Assembly (NCBI RefSeq): GCF_958295425.1
Contig: NC_081152.1
Coordinates: 959,217-1,023,216 of the forward strand
Length of the DNA stretch: 64,000 nt
Direction: 5' to 3'
From: Solea solea
Taxonomy: Eukaryota > Chordata > Actinopteri > Pleuronectiformes > Soleidae
A model generated the notes under the pieces. That model was not told the DNA's origin. It ran no database searches and worked only from the letters and a program-made list of their open reading frames with translations. Position 1 is the stretch's first letter, and the number at the start of each line of letters is the position of its first letter. This document shows, piece after piece, positions 30,979 through 42,565 of this stretch. The translations under genes and the position numbers were made by a program.

Positions 30979-31499
30979 CCCGAGGTCACGTCTCATGTTC
31001 AATTTACAATGAAGGAAAAGCAGCAAATCCTCACGTTTGAGAAGCTACAAAAAAACATGATTTTACTTGATAAATGAATCCAAAAGGAATTATTATGATT
31101 ATTAAAACAATAGATTATTCCACCGACAGTTTCTCAAAGTTACATCTGCTGAAACAAACTGAAGAAAAACTAAATGATATATTTTTTAATTATATTTATC
31201 CTTATTTCACATTGATTTGAACTATAATGTAATTCCGACACAGACCTGCTGTCAGTCAACTCTTTAAACTACTTACATGTCAAAATCAAATTAAAACAAA
31301 CATTTCTGTGTGTTTGTTTATTTGTTGTTGTTGTTGTTCTTAAACCTCCAACCACTCATTAACGTGAGGTGATCTCTTTATTATCTCAGGTGTTTAATGT
31401 GATGGAAAAGTCTTTTTGACCATGTGATGATTTTTTTTATTTACTCTGATTCATCTGTGACTTCCTGTCTGAGGTTATAACATACATATATATAACATT

Positions 31500-31690
31500 T
31501 ACTGGTTTTTTTTTGCTCCATAAAACAAAGAAAGCATTCAATCTAAATTAGTTTGGTTTGTGGACAAAAACAAGACATAATTTCCAAGTTTGGGAAACAA
31601 CAATTAACATTTTTTTGACATTTCATGGACCAAACAACAAATCAATTACTCAAGAAAGCGATGACAGATGAATCTATGATGAAAAAGACT
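31500..31690. mobile_element. Inverted MITE fragment of the same family
   Basis: Reverse-strand family words: TTGCTCCATAAAACAAAG, TTTGTGGACAAAAACAAGAC and TTTCATGGACCAAACAA. Further fragments occur near 32240-32420, 40780-40880, 44900-45020 and 59800-59860. Confidence 0.5.
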
Positions 31691-31730
31691 GTTGGTATCA
31701 GCTCCACCTGACAGTCATTACTATATAAAC

Positions 31731-32179
31731 TAGTGCTGTCAAACGATTACAATATTTAATCCTGATTAAAAATCACATTTGTATCTATTGTAAATGTCCC
31801 ATTATTTCTTCTCATTTTAATGTTCTTATCAACATAGTACAATAATAAGTGGCTGTGTATCAGCCTGCAGTGTGTGAATAAAGTGCCGCGGTTTAACGTG
31901 TTGTTGCCGTAACGAGCTAATCCGAGCTAATCCGAGCTAAGGGAGCTAGCGGCCAGCTCGCGTGCCTGTTGTTGTGTTTGTGGTCTAGTTAGATCCGGTG
32001 TGGTGTTGTAGTTTTTCTAACGTTAGTTGTTGCAACGGCATGTGAAGAAAACGACAAAGTTTGCTCGGCCAAAAAGAACGTTAATCTCACGATAAAAAAT
32101 GGTTTGTGTTAACGTGTTTTATAAACGCGTTAATAACGCGTTAATAACACGTTAATAACACGTTTAACTGACAGCACTA
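31731..32179. mobile_element. MITE with TAGTGCTGTC termini, copy 2
   Basis: Same termini, interior and orientation as the copy at 24837. Flanks ATATAAAC and ATATACAC match at 7 of 8 positions, suggesting an 8-bp hAT-type target duplication. Confidence 0.75.
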
Positions 32180-32184
32180 ATATA

Positions 32185-32240
32185 CACTCAATTCCATTGT
32201 AAGTCACTTTGGATAAAAGCGTCTGCTAAATGCAAACAAT
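32185..32240 (-). mobile_element. Fragment of the same teleost repeat, inverted
   Basis: Contains CCATTGTAAGTCACTTTGG and ATAAAAGCGTCTGCTAAATG, the reverse complement of the core of the element at 42410. It lies directly after a TAGTGCTGTC MITE. Confidence 0.65.
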
Positions 32241-32799
32241 TTAAAATAATCGATTAATCACGTATTTGTTCAGAAAACGTCAAATGTGGAAATGACAATG
32301 TTCTCAAACGCCTTGTTTTTGTCGACAAACACAAAATGATGTTTGAATGATTTCTTTGTTTTGAAAGCAGAAAAGATTCACATGTAAGAAGCAGAAAAAT
32401 CACACAAAACAGTTAACAGTTATTCATTCAGTCATCTCAGAACTAAACTCCGTGTGTTCAGTATCTTCCTCTTCATTTGTGGTACAGTTGGAGTAAATGT
32501 CAGAATAACGTAAACCCTCTGCGTTTTGTTCCGCTGAACTCACCTCTCGGGCCAAATGTGTTACAAAGACGCCGTCGTCTCCTCCTCAGCCTCGCTCCTC
32601 CTTTTTCATTACGTGAACGCCGTTCGCCCGTCTGCCCTTTCCCCGCCGTGGATTCCTGGGGAAAAAAAACAAAAGAAACACATACATTTTAATGAAAGGA
32701 CCTTTACTTTAGAAAAAAAAAAAAAAAAAAACACAGTGAGGAGGAGGAGGAGGAGGAGGAGGAGGAGGAGGAGGAGGAAAATAAATTGCTGTTGAAAAG

Positions 32800-32965
32800 G
32801 AGATAATACTCTGGGCATTGTGGGATTGTCTGGGACCGGGCAGATGTGTGGCGATGACCCTGACGCAGAGACCAACATGTATAAATTAATCTATAAATAG
32901 ACTCATCTGGAGGAGAATTACCATGGGTGTGCTTGAGTGCAGAGCATGTGCTTAATATATGCATG

Positions 32966-32970
<5 letters not shown>
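32800..32970. promoter_or_regulatory. Candidate conserved noncoding block
   Basis: Complex segment after a GAG tract with ACTCTGGGCATTGTGGGA (ZNF143/SBF-like), GGCAGATGTG (E-box), TAAATTAATC and AATTACCATGG. Confidence 0.25.
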
Positions 32971-32999
<29 letters not shown>

Positions 33000-33627
33000 G
33001 CCTCATGAGGTAAGCAGAGAGAGAAGCAACATCCATACAACTCAACTATGTTTTAGATAAAAAAACAGCTGATAGGAGACTTGAGATCTGTCAGAATCAC
33101 TGGATTAAATAAGAGACATAATCCCATTCTTCAGAGCAAATCTCATTTTTGAATGTGGAAGTAACTCAGGGTCCGACTTCCTGTTTGTTTGTTTGTTTGT
33201 TGCCTTCACGTATCGAGTTTTCTGTCTTCAAAAGTCCTGCGTAGAGCTCTATTTCTCTCCATTTCCGGTATCCATCCATCTTCTACCACTCCATCCTCCA
33301 CATGAGGGTCACAGGGGGCGCTGTATCAACCTCAGCTGACATAGGCGAGAGGCGGAGTCACAGTCTGTAGTTTTTGAATGTTCTAGTGTTCTAGGTCTAG
33401 TTACGGTGACGAGACAAACACATGACGACAGCACGGTCACACAACAGTTAAATGATTATGAAAAGAATTAGAAAAGCTCAGCGTTTCACGACGTCATTAC
33501 ATTCAAATATGTTTTAAACAATAAACTGGGGAAATGCCACATGACGTTTGTCACCTGTGTGAAATCTGACCACCATAATCTGGATTAAAAAGTGAGGAAA
33601 GAAGAAGAAGAAGTTGAAGGAGTGAGC

Positions 33628-33658
<31 letters not shown>

Positions 33659-33849
33659 CATGAACACGAGGACCAGTAGTCTTCATTCAGTCCAAAACCT
33701 GGTCCTCGTCCTAAATTAAGGACTAATATTTGAACCGTGGTTATGTTAAGGTTAGTGTTAGTCATGACCTGGTTATGGTTAAGGTTAGTGATAAGGCTTT
33801 GTTTAGTCTGTTTAAATGAATGGGAGTCAATGCAGAGTCCTGTGTGTGT

Positions 33850-34110
33850 GTGTGTGTGTGTGTTCTTGATTGTGTATCTTTGTGAGGGCCAAAAAACCTG
33901 TAAACCATAGGGAGTGAGGACATTCGGTCTGGTCCTGACAAATTTAAACAGGTTTCGGGAGTTAGGACCTGGTTTTAGGTTTAGGGTTAGAATTGGGTTT
34001 ATGTTTGGATTAGGTTAAAGGTTGTGGTTATGATGGTTAAGCTTTAGGTACGGGGCTAGGGAATGTGTTATGTGTACGAGTGTCCTCAGTAAGAATGCGG
34101 CGTGAGAATG
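33850..34110. repeat. Fish repeat with TTAGGGTTAG-like and GTCCTCA words
   Basis: TTTGTGAGGGCC, GTGAGGACATTCGGTC, GGTTTAGGGTTAG and GTGTCCTCAGTAAGAATG resemble a common teleost intergenic repeat. Related words occur at 33655-33810. The TTAGGGTTAG is not a telomeric array. Confidence 0.4.
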
Positions 34111-34347
34111 TGTGTGTGTGTGTGTGAGACACAGGGCTCTGCAGAGACCTAAATCCAGCTCAAGTAGAAGGTAAACAGTGGTTTGAGTGTGCAGTTATTG
34201 TATTTTCTTGTGGTGGATCAGAGTAAAGACCCTCAGGTCTGAGCTGAACCGTCAGCGCTGCAGCCACAGCTCCGACCAAAAGCCCACAAGGAAATTAAAA
34301 GAGGATTAAGGCCCACTGACACTTTGTGGCTGATTACTCATTTATTG

Positions 34348-34349
<2 letters not shown>

Positions 34350-34405
<56 letters not shown>

Positions 34406-34406
34406 G
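34350..34406 (+). repeat. (GT)n followed by poly-G
   Basis: About 38 bp of GT then about 18 G. Confidence 0.9.
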
Positions 34407-35089
34407 CATTTCATCCTCTTGGCTCAGAGAAGATGGGCGTGGCCTGTCAGTGTCACATATGTTGCTTTTCCATCGTACACTTCTAGCACGGCTCTACTCT
34501 ACTCGCTTTGGTTTGGTTTGGTTTCCCATGACTTCATAGCTCCTCCTCAGAGTGGGCGGAGTCCCCACAGCATCTGCGTGAAACTGTGGTGACGTGTAAA
34601 GTGAATCATTAGTTCAGATGAAGTGACAGAATGGTTCAGTCCTTCAGTCAGTGAACTGAAATACCAGTGAACGTGAACTTTTTCACTTTGTTGGCTTTGA
34701 CATCGCGCTCGTGACTCGTCAGTGACTCGTCATTGATTTTTATACACTTTTCTTACTCAGATGTGTTTATATTCTTTCTTTCAAGATAATCAGAAGCAGA
34801 AATATGTTATTAATCTGACTGAAGAATCGCAAAGTAACACTGACACTGACATGAGATTGACAGACAACTATAAAAAGTAAGTATTGACCTGATCTGTGTC
34901 ACAGTCTAACTTCACTATTTACAATGTGAACTGAGTTGCAATATTTTGTCATCTCTAAAAACTGAGTCTCGTGGTTTAAACACTGATATAATGTTGCGAT
35001 GTCTGGATTATATTAGATACAAAAGCGTCATCCGTCGTAAAGAGCTGGCACAAAATAAAAGCAGTGAATAATGATGATTATTATTAGTG

Positions 35090-35350
35090 AGTTCTGTCAT
35101 TAACTCGACCTCTGCTGAACAGGATTCCTGGCATTAACTGGAGTCTGCTGAGCAGCAAGGCTCCTTTAATTGTGACAGGCGTCAGGCGGCTCAGGTTTAT
35201 TGCCTCTTTGTGTTCAAACTCAATATCATCACTGCAGGGAAAACCAACTGTACAGATGCCAGTGTTTGGGCTGCTAATTAGCAGTTTGTATTAGTAATTA
35301 ATAGGCATTACCAGTCAACCGGGCTCCTGCTCAGCAGCCTCCGGCAGCCT
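35090..35350. promoter_or_regulatory. Candidate conserved enhancer with palindromic TAAT cluster
   Basis: Dense, repeat-free block. CTGCTAATTAGCAG (35271-35284) is a perfect palindrome around TAATTA, followed within 30 bp by ATTAGTAATTAATAGG. It also has CCTTTAATTGTGACAGG (TGACAGG is Meis/TGIF-like). Typical of deeply conserved developmental enhancers, but conservation was not tested. Confidence 0.35.
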
Positions 35351-35885
35351 GTGACGGAGATCCACCAACCCCCCACCACTGATCCACCGCTCCACTAACA
35401 AACGAGACTTTCAGCATCGCAGCGCTGATGGAAAAACTACAACATTATATTTCTAAAAAGGCAAAAAAACATGGAAATTAATGCCTCACAACTTTGACAG
35501 TGCTGGTGTAAGACTGAAAACTAACAAAGATCAAGTCCTGTGCTTAATTATTTATCATATAATATCTTTTCCTCAATAAAAAAAATCACTATTTTTTGTG
35601 GCTGAAGTTGGTGTTTGGAAAGTTACGGTCAAATTTATGTACACAGCACATTGAAAAACAAAGTGCTTTACATGTTTAAAGGAAGCAATAAAAATACAAT
35701 ACGGTTAAATTCAGCAAATAAAATGAGTAAAAACACAGCAACGGAAACAACACAGAAAAAATAATAAATAGCTTAAATATCCAACAGTTCTGTGGATATT
35801 CTCACTTCTCAGACTTTAAAGACGATGGTGGTTTTACAAAGTATATGCATCCACTTGAAAAACTAATTATAAATAAAACTTTACA

Positions 35886-36003
35886 TACATATATACATAC
35901 ACACACACATATATATGTATATATATATGCATATGAGTTATATATGTATACATATATACATATATACGAGTTATATATGTATACATATATATACACACAC
36001 ACT
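35886..36003 (+). repeat. ATAC/ATAT-rich alternating tract
   Basis: Alternating TATA, CATA and GTATAC words, a probable DNA-unwinding or slippage-prone tract. Confidence 0.8.
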
Positions 36004-36689
36004 ATGGGGACATGAGACAAGATCTGGTCTTAGATGTTGGATATCGTCACATCATGATGAAGTTTGATGTCTTTATGTGGTTTTAAAGACTGTTGCATTG
36101 ATAATCATCGTATTTATTATACTGAATATAATATGTATTGATTAAAAACCACACGTGATCCACAACATTATATTTAAAAAGGTCCCCTGTTTCATTTTAA
36201 TCCTAATTATTTGTAAATACACGTAAATATCCTTCACTTAAAGAAATAAAGCAGGTGTTATCTGAAATGAAAGGTGTATTTTAAGATCATAAACAGTTGA
36301 TTATATTTTATTTGACAGTGTATTGTTACTCTCAAACTTGTCATGAGTCCAGAGAAACGACCTGTGTGCAGCTTTATATCCACAGATATCATCTATATCA
36401 GGATATCCTCTCAACATATACACAGATTTATTAAGACATCACAGACTCAGTGCAGTGCTGATTTGGACGTTGTTTGGAGAAGAAATGACTACTCGTCACT
36501 AGTTGCATTAAAGGAAAAGTAGAATGCATTTCTACTCTTCACAGCATCAGAATTCAAGAAAAAACTAATCAAATAAAACTAAATTCTACCACAAAACCCA
36601 GAAAAATGAAGGTCAGAATGCTGGAGCAGCATGGCAGCATCACCTAGCTAAAGCATTGAGCTGTGGAGAAGCTTTCAAATGTGAACCGT

Positions 36690-36960
36690 TCAGTGTCCAC
36701 AGCTGATTTGGGCAGACGTGGAGGAGCAGAGGTGAGAGCGAGGTATACGGCAGAGTTATCAATTATCCACAGCGCAGTGGCACTCTGGCTTCCTCCAGAT
36801 CTGGTGTTAAATTAAGTTGTCAGCGCTGTCTCTCTGATTTCCCTCATCACGCGAGCAGACGGTGATGGCGCGTGACGGCCGCTCGCTGGAGCTCCTCGCC
36901 GGCTGCCGCCCTGCATCTCGCCTGCAATTCATCAGCCTCTGAGCGCACACCGGCCCAGGC
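36690..36960. promoter_or_regulatory. Candidate conserved noncoding block
   Basis: Complex sequence with CCACAGCTGATTTG (E-box), GAGTTATCAATTATCCAC, TTAAATTAAGTTGTC and CCTGCAATTCATCAG. A 206-codon minus frame through it (36807-37427) has no recognisable homology. Confidence 0.28.
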
Positions 36961-37091
36961 TCGCTCCACGCCAGCACACGCCAGCACACGCCGGCACACG
37001 CCGCGCTGCACCGGAGCCAGCCAGCCCCGCTAAGCACCGTGGCAGAGGGAAAACACAGCAACCGTATCACCTTCCAAAAAATACAAACCCA

Positions 37092-37146
37092 CCGCTGCAG
37101 AGGACGGAGAGCAGCGGACTTTTGCCCCCACGTTTGGGGGCAAAAG
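37092..37146. other. Two adjacent perfect inverted repeats
   Basis: CCGCTGC (37092-37098) pairs with GCAGCGG (37111-37117). One base later CTTTTGCCCCCA (37119-37130) pairs perfectly with TGGGGGCAAAAG (37135-37146) across a CGTT loop. The second stem has 12 pairs and no mismatch. Confidence 0.6.
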
Positions 37147-38411
37147 AACTTGAACTTGAGGGCTGTTTGTGTTATGTTGGTGCAAAAACAAATAAAAAGA
37201 GAAGAAATGAGTGCAGAGGTGAAAAAGTGTTGATCACAGTGGGAGGACGTGGTCTTCAGAGTGAAGCCTTTGGCCGCGATCTCCTGTCGGGGCACGGCCT
37301 CCGCTGAGGGCAGGGAATGTGGGGCAGTGAGCGGGGAGAGGTTTGGCACACGAGCACCAGACACCAGCTCCATCCAGCTCCATCCAGCTCCATCAGGCAC
37401 ACACTGAGCTGAAGGGCACGGCAACATTCACGGGATTCACCAGCGGAGCCGCAGAGGAGGGAGGAGACAGAGGAAGGACGAGCAGGTGACAGAAATAATG
37501 GATAAGTGTAAAGCGGCGGGGAGCTAAGCTCTCAGTGTTTAAGTATTTATTTGTGATGAATAGTAATGACGGCACAATTTTACAAAGCACTTGTTTAAAC
37601 TGGAGAGAGGGAGAGAGGGAGGGACGAGGACTCGCCGCTGTAACCTTCCTACACGGTTCACTCTCATCTGACCCACTTTACAACTTCACTGAAACACTGT
37701 CACCCTTCATCAGGGATTCAACATTATTTCTAACGTGGGCTGTAAAGTTCACCTTTGGCTACATTTGAAATCGTACCACTGAGGATCCAGCAGAGGGCGC
37801 TCAAGAGCGACGTGTACAAACTGACTTTCAATCGATTGCACTGTAGTTCAAATCTGTCAGAGCTTCCTCCTGTTGTCAGTCATTTCCTGTTCACACAGTG
37901 TTGAGTAGTGAATGCTATGCTAGCAGCAATGTTAACACGTTAACAACCATCAAACATGTTAATACAGTTACAGGGAGAGTCAAGTCAACTTTGTTTCTAG
38001 AGCACATTTAAAAAACTAACAAGGTTCAACAACGTGCTTTACAGAGTTCAACATATAAGCTATAAAACATCAAATCAATAAAAAACAGAAAATGGTCAAA
38101 TATAGAAACAAGTGTCCTGGTTGACTATTCTCGTTCCATAGTTAAGCAGCACCTACACAAAGGCCTGATCGCCCCAGGGGTTTAGTCTGGATTCTGTCTC
38201 ATCTAAAAACATGAAGAAGAAAAAGACGAGAGGAGAGACGGTGCTTTAAAAACTGACAATGAAAGAAAAAAATAATGAAGGGAGGAGCAACACAGGTGTG
38301 AGATTGTCTCTTTTCTTGAGTGGCGGCGATCAATAAAAGGTTTTAAGTACAGACAAACCGATGAATCAGTCGTGTGTGTGTCTGTGTGTGTGTGTTTCCG
38401 TTTATGTCGTT

Positions 38412-38704
38412 TAGAGCCGCAACTAACGATTATTTTCATAATCGATTCATTTGTCGATTATTTTCTTGATGAATAAAATAAATAAAATAAAATGTCAGAA
38501 AACCTTAAATGTTGATCGGTGTTCATCAAACCAAATGTCTTGTTTTGTCCACAAAGCAAAATGTTTGTTCTCCAGAGCAAAGAAACGAACATTGAAGAAG
38601 CTTAAACAAATGTTGTTTGAATCATGAAAAAAGCTTTGAACCGATGAATCGATGATCAAAATAGTTGTCCATTAATGTAGTCATCGATTATTGTTTCAGC
38701 TCTA
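38412..38704. mobile_element. hAT-type MITE with perfect target duplication
   Basis: Terminal inverted repeats TAGAGCCGCAAC and GTTTCAGCTCTA. A perfect 8-bp direct repeat ATGTCGTT flanks it (38404-38411 and 38705-38712), as expected for the hAT superfamily. The interior carries the family words CTTGTTTTGTCCACAAA and TTAAATGTTGATCGGTG. No transposase. Confidence 0.85.
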
Positions 38705-39149
38705 ATGTCGTTCAAACCTAAAGGCGATGAAAAGGTCTGTGCATGACTCTGTAAGTCATGTGACATGAGAGGGATTAAACGGATTAAACTGGTTAAAAAA
38801 ACAGCTGATTCACACAGACCGTCAGTGGTTTCAAAAACTGACCGCCATTTCAAAAAAAGCAACATTGCTATGCCTTGCAGTTACATATATTAACCACTAG
38901 ATGGTACATTACATACAGCGTATTTGGTTAGGAAACGGTTTTACGCTCAAGGTCCTGAAGTGTGTGATTGTTGGACTCATGCAAACACTGGTGAGCAGAG
39001 GGACACCAGACCCTGCCCGTCCTCGTCCTCGTCCTCGTCCTCTCTGCATTTAAAAACCAGTGGCATGGTCCAGCTCCATCGCTGAATAAAACATTAAAAC
39101 ACCATTCTGAGATATTAACCTACTTATTATTAAAAAAACTGTGTGATTT

Positions 39150-39860
39150 ATGTTGATTTGGTTGGCTTTCAATGCTGCCCAGCTGTCACCGCCGAGCGTG
39201 TAACCTAAATTATCACTGCAGTTAAGGGAATAAGTGTTCCTTTAACACTTCAAACGCCTCCTCATAACTGCTCCAACTCGGAGTTGTTGTTTTGTTTTAA
39301 TTTCTCCCTCTCTCCACTTCTTAAGTTCAGTAATTATTCAATCTGGGTGATAATGAGCGCCTGCTTGACCTTGCAGATGAAGAATTTTCCCTTTTATGTG
39401 GATGCTTCATCTTTTCCAGGCTAATTTAAGAAAACAGTGCTTAATCTTCCACCAAAAGCAGCAAAACACCGGGCGCTCAGATCCGCCGCGCCGCAGTGGG
39501 AGGACCCCTAACGTTAATAAGCAGCACCGGGGCCTCGGTGCAGAACTGGCAGCGGGTCGGTCGGCCGTGGATCAAACAGTCGTAACCTCCTGTTCCAAAG
39601 ATAAGCTGCAATCAGAGCGGCGGGGGCTCTTTAACAGGGAGAGTGTTTGTGTGGAAAAGAGGCAGAACAGACGGGGGAAGTGAGCATGAAAAGGGAGAAG
39701 ATGGCAGCCTGCTCATCGCTGACGTGCCTGAACGGAACCTGGAGGAGGGGGGAGAGAGGGGGCGCGGTCTCAGCCCGATCTGAGCCCCGGCGCTTAATTG
39801 GGCACTCAAATGTGACCAGGTACCTCCCCAACATCCACTCTGAGGCAACACATGGCAAAG
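39150..39860. promoter_or_regulatory. Candidate conserved noncoding block (long)
   Basis: About 700 bp without microsatellites, in two parts: 39150-39470 (AACCTAAATTATCACTG, AGTAATTATTCAATC, GGCTAATTTAAG) and 39480-39860 (CTAACGTTAATAAGC, AAAGATAAGCTGC, CGCTTAATTGGGC). Overlapping short open frames on both strands are unrelated to known proteins. Confidence 0.3.
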
Positions 39861-40129
39861 TGCGGGAGCGGAGAGGAGGCGTGTGGAGAGAGGAAATGGA
39901 GCAGAGGGTTTAGCACCTCCTGTGGCCAAGTGTTTTTATCTCCCTCTGGGTTTTTGAGTCGGGCCGCGGACAGCGTGAGTGATCGTGTGTTTGGTCTCTC
40001 GCTGTGTCCACGATGATGGAGCAAAATTAACATGAGCCGATGTGATCCTCAGTATCAGTCAGTCAGTCAGTATCAACCACCAACCACCGCCATTCATCCA
40101 TTTTAGACAGAAAACTATTAGAATGTGGG

Positions 40130-40310
40130 ATTTTTCACATTCTGAAATGTGAATATTTTCTGATTTCTTTGCTCCATAAAACAAAGAAATCATTCAAACT
40201 CAATCATTTTGTGTTCGTGGACAAAAACAAGAGCAGGTTTGACAAACACTGATCATTATAGAGAAAATAAAGGACAGATTCATTGATTATGAAAAGAAGT
40301 TAGTATCAGT
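40130..40310. mobile_element. Inverted MITE fragment of the same family
   Basis: Reverse-strand family words: AAATGTGAATATTTTCTG, TTTGTGTTCGTGGACAAAAA and GACAAACACTGATCA. Ends eroded. Confidence 0.55.
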
Positions 40311-41279
40311 TCAATACTGGTCAAATATCTAAATCCAACTCATGTTTCATGTTAATACGATTGATTCTAAATAGGAACGACTGATCATTTTCTTGTAATT
40401 TTAAATCATTTTCAGGTTATAAACATATTTAAATCACAAAGATTTCTTGCATGTGTTGGGTCATCACTGCAGAATGTCATCATAACACATTTTTATCTTC
40501 ATCTTATCACTGATTTGAATATTGCACTTGATCTTATTGTGATTCCAATTGCAGCTTTAATAAGTTTATGCTGTTCCATGTCATCATTATTATTATTATT
40601 ATTATTATTATTGTTATTATTACTGCAGACAGAAACGAGTGAACAGGCTTCCACAGTCAAACAGCTGTCGACTGATTCTGGACGATGTCGCTCTTTACAA
40701 ATAAGTTTGGCTGATTTGACTTTTTTCCACCATCTGATAAAATAAGATAATTTGTTGTGACAATAATTCTTAAATATTTGTTGTTTTTTTCCAAAATCTA
40801 AAATGATTCAGTTTGAATGATTTTATGTTTTATGGAGCAAATAAAGCAGAAAATATTCACATTTAAGAAGCTGAAGAAAAAAAAAAAGACAATGGATGAC
40901 AATACAAACAGGTTTGAGTGACAGCAGCGTTTATCAAGTGTTTGTCAGTTTTCATAATAATCTGCTAATTCAATAATAATGAGCTGCTGCTATCATGTTA
41001 AATCAGATAATGTACAGTGACTGTTGGACTGATGTCACAGCTGGCAGACAGTCAGGGCTGTGATATCATTATCAGACACAAACAGTGCTGCGTTCACTGG
41101 CGACTGAATATTTATCTGTCAGTGTTACACGCGTTATTTCATGTCAGTGCAGAAAAAGAAGAACCATCTGCTCTGTGAGTGGATATAAAACATTCACACG
41201 TGATTATTTCACCACAAAACAAACTGCAGCTTCCATTTAAACAGGCAAACACTTCAAATGTGTGATATGGGAGCAAATT

Positions 41280-41620
41280 TAGAGAGGCTTTTTTTCCCAG
41301 TTCATCAAAGCCTCCGCCGGCTAATCCTTTTCTTATATAAATAGCTCTTTTGGTGGAGAGGGGAGCAGCCGCACAGAGCTCTAACCCTTCTGTCCCTGAA
41401 GCTACAGCCAGGATAAGCTGTGTGTTGGATTGGCACGCGGCGCTGCCTGCTCGCGGCCTGCTGCTGCGCTGGACGCCAGTACAGATGGAGGGCAGAGCCG
41501 GGCAGTGCCAGCTTGTCAGTCGGATTAAAACGACTCATTTATTCACTGAAGTATCGTGCAAAGCGACCGGGCCAGAGCGGGGTGAGGCGAAAGGGGGAGA
41601 GGAGGGCGAGACGGGGGCAG
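41280..41620. promoter_or_regulatory. Candidate conserved noncoding block
   Basis: CGGCTAATCC (bicoid/Otx-type), CTTATATAAATAGC (TATA-like/Mef2-like) and GATTAAAACGACTC in complex sequence, followed by a CCCT repeat. The TATA-like element could mark a promoter, but no exon was recognised downstream. Confidence 0.25.
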
Positions 41621-42263
41621 CGTGGATGTGAGAGAGGGTCCTCTCCTCTCTGGCCTCCCTCCCTCCCTCCCTCCCTCCCTCCCTCCTCATCCCTCTCTCC
41701 TGCCTTTTTGCCGGTTACTTATCTTTCCGCGGCTGCCAGAAGCCATTACGGCGGTGTGCGGAAGGCGGCCGGCAGGGTGGCATCTCCCAGTGCCCGGTGA
41801 CAGATTGCTGCTCGGCTCTGGCGGCCGAGGAGGCGAGGGGAGGAACGTGATTGGCTCTGGTGGTCAGGAAGTGGGCAGCGAGGGCTGGAGGAGGAGGAGG
41901 AGGGCAGAGAGTCGGGGAGAGGATGACAAGACCTGGCTGTGTGACCTTTAGTATCGAGCGAGTTACTTAGAGGGGCCCGGGCCTCGCCTTTAAGAGCATG
42001 CTTGGCAGTGGTGGCCGCTGCGTTGGGTGCGGGCAGAACACGGACGACAGGCCAAGGAGGAGTGACCTCCACGCCGTCTTCTCTGGTCGACCGAGCCCTG
42101 CCTGACCTGGAGGGACCTCAGCGAGGAGAAGGAAAGGACGAGTGGCACTTTGTCACCTCCTCAACCTCAGAGCTGCTGCCAGCATCAATCTCACAGTGTT
42201 CAAAGTCAGGAAGCCTTCAGGGGAAAGATGTCGCACTTTGACCCAGGAGAAGAAACCAGAGCA

Positions 42264-42404
42264 GAGACCCGGCTTTAATCTACTGAACGAGACCCGGCTT
42301 TAATCTACTGAACGAGACCCGGCTTTAATCTACTGAACGAGACCCGGCTTTAATCTACTGAACGAGACCCGGCTTTAATCTACTGAACGAAACCCGGCTT
42401 TAAT
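42264..42404 (+). repeat. 25-bp minisatellite, about 5.6 units
   Basis: Units GAGACCCGGCTTTAATC then TACTGAAC, nearly perfect. It directly abuts the teleost interspersed element at 42410. Confidence 0.9.
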
Positions 42405-42409
42405 TACAT

Positions 42410-42565
42410 TACATTACATGTCAATTAGCAGACGCTTTTATCCAAAGCGACTTACAATGGAATTGAGTACAATCAGCCAGGAGTGGAGTGGAACTTGCGA
42501 CCATTGTGACCATGATGTCTTTCGCACACAGGGTCCTGGTCTGAACCACTGAGCCACTTTAATCT
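42410..42565 (+). mobile_element. Teleost interspersed repeat (AGCAGACGCTTTTATCC element)
   Basis: Begins with ATTACATTACATTACATGTC, then AGCAGACGCTTTTATCC, AAAGCGACTTACAATGG, and ends near CTGAACCACTGAGCCAC. This consensus is dispersed in many teleost genomes. No internal promoter or coding sequence was recognised. Confidence 0.7.

Noticed and set aside
33960..34010. Telomere-like TTTAGGGTTAG
   Set aside because: Only one or two units inside a dispersed fish repeat; not an interstitial telomeric array.
34440..34600. Possible gene fragment in GCTTTTCCATCG...GGGCGGAGTC
   Set aside because: The words resemble a dispersed teleost repeat and no frame is conserved; left unannotated for lack of defined ends.
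36807..37427. A 206-codon minus-strand frame
   Set aside because: No recognisable domain, no splice structure, and it crosses enhancer-like sequence and a hairpin. Not supported as a gene.
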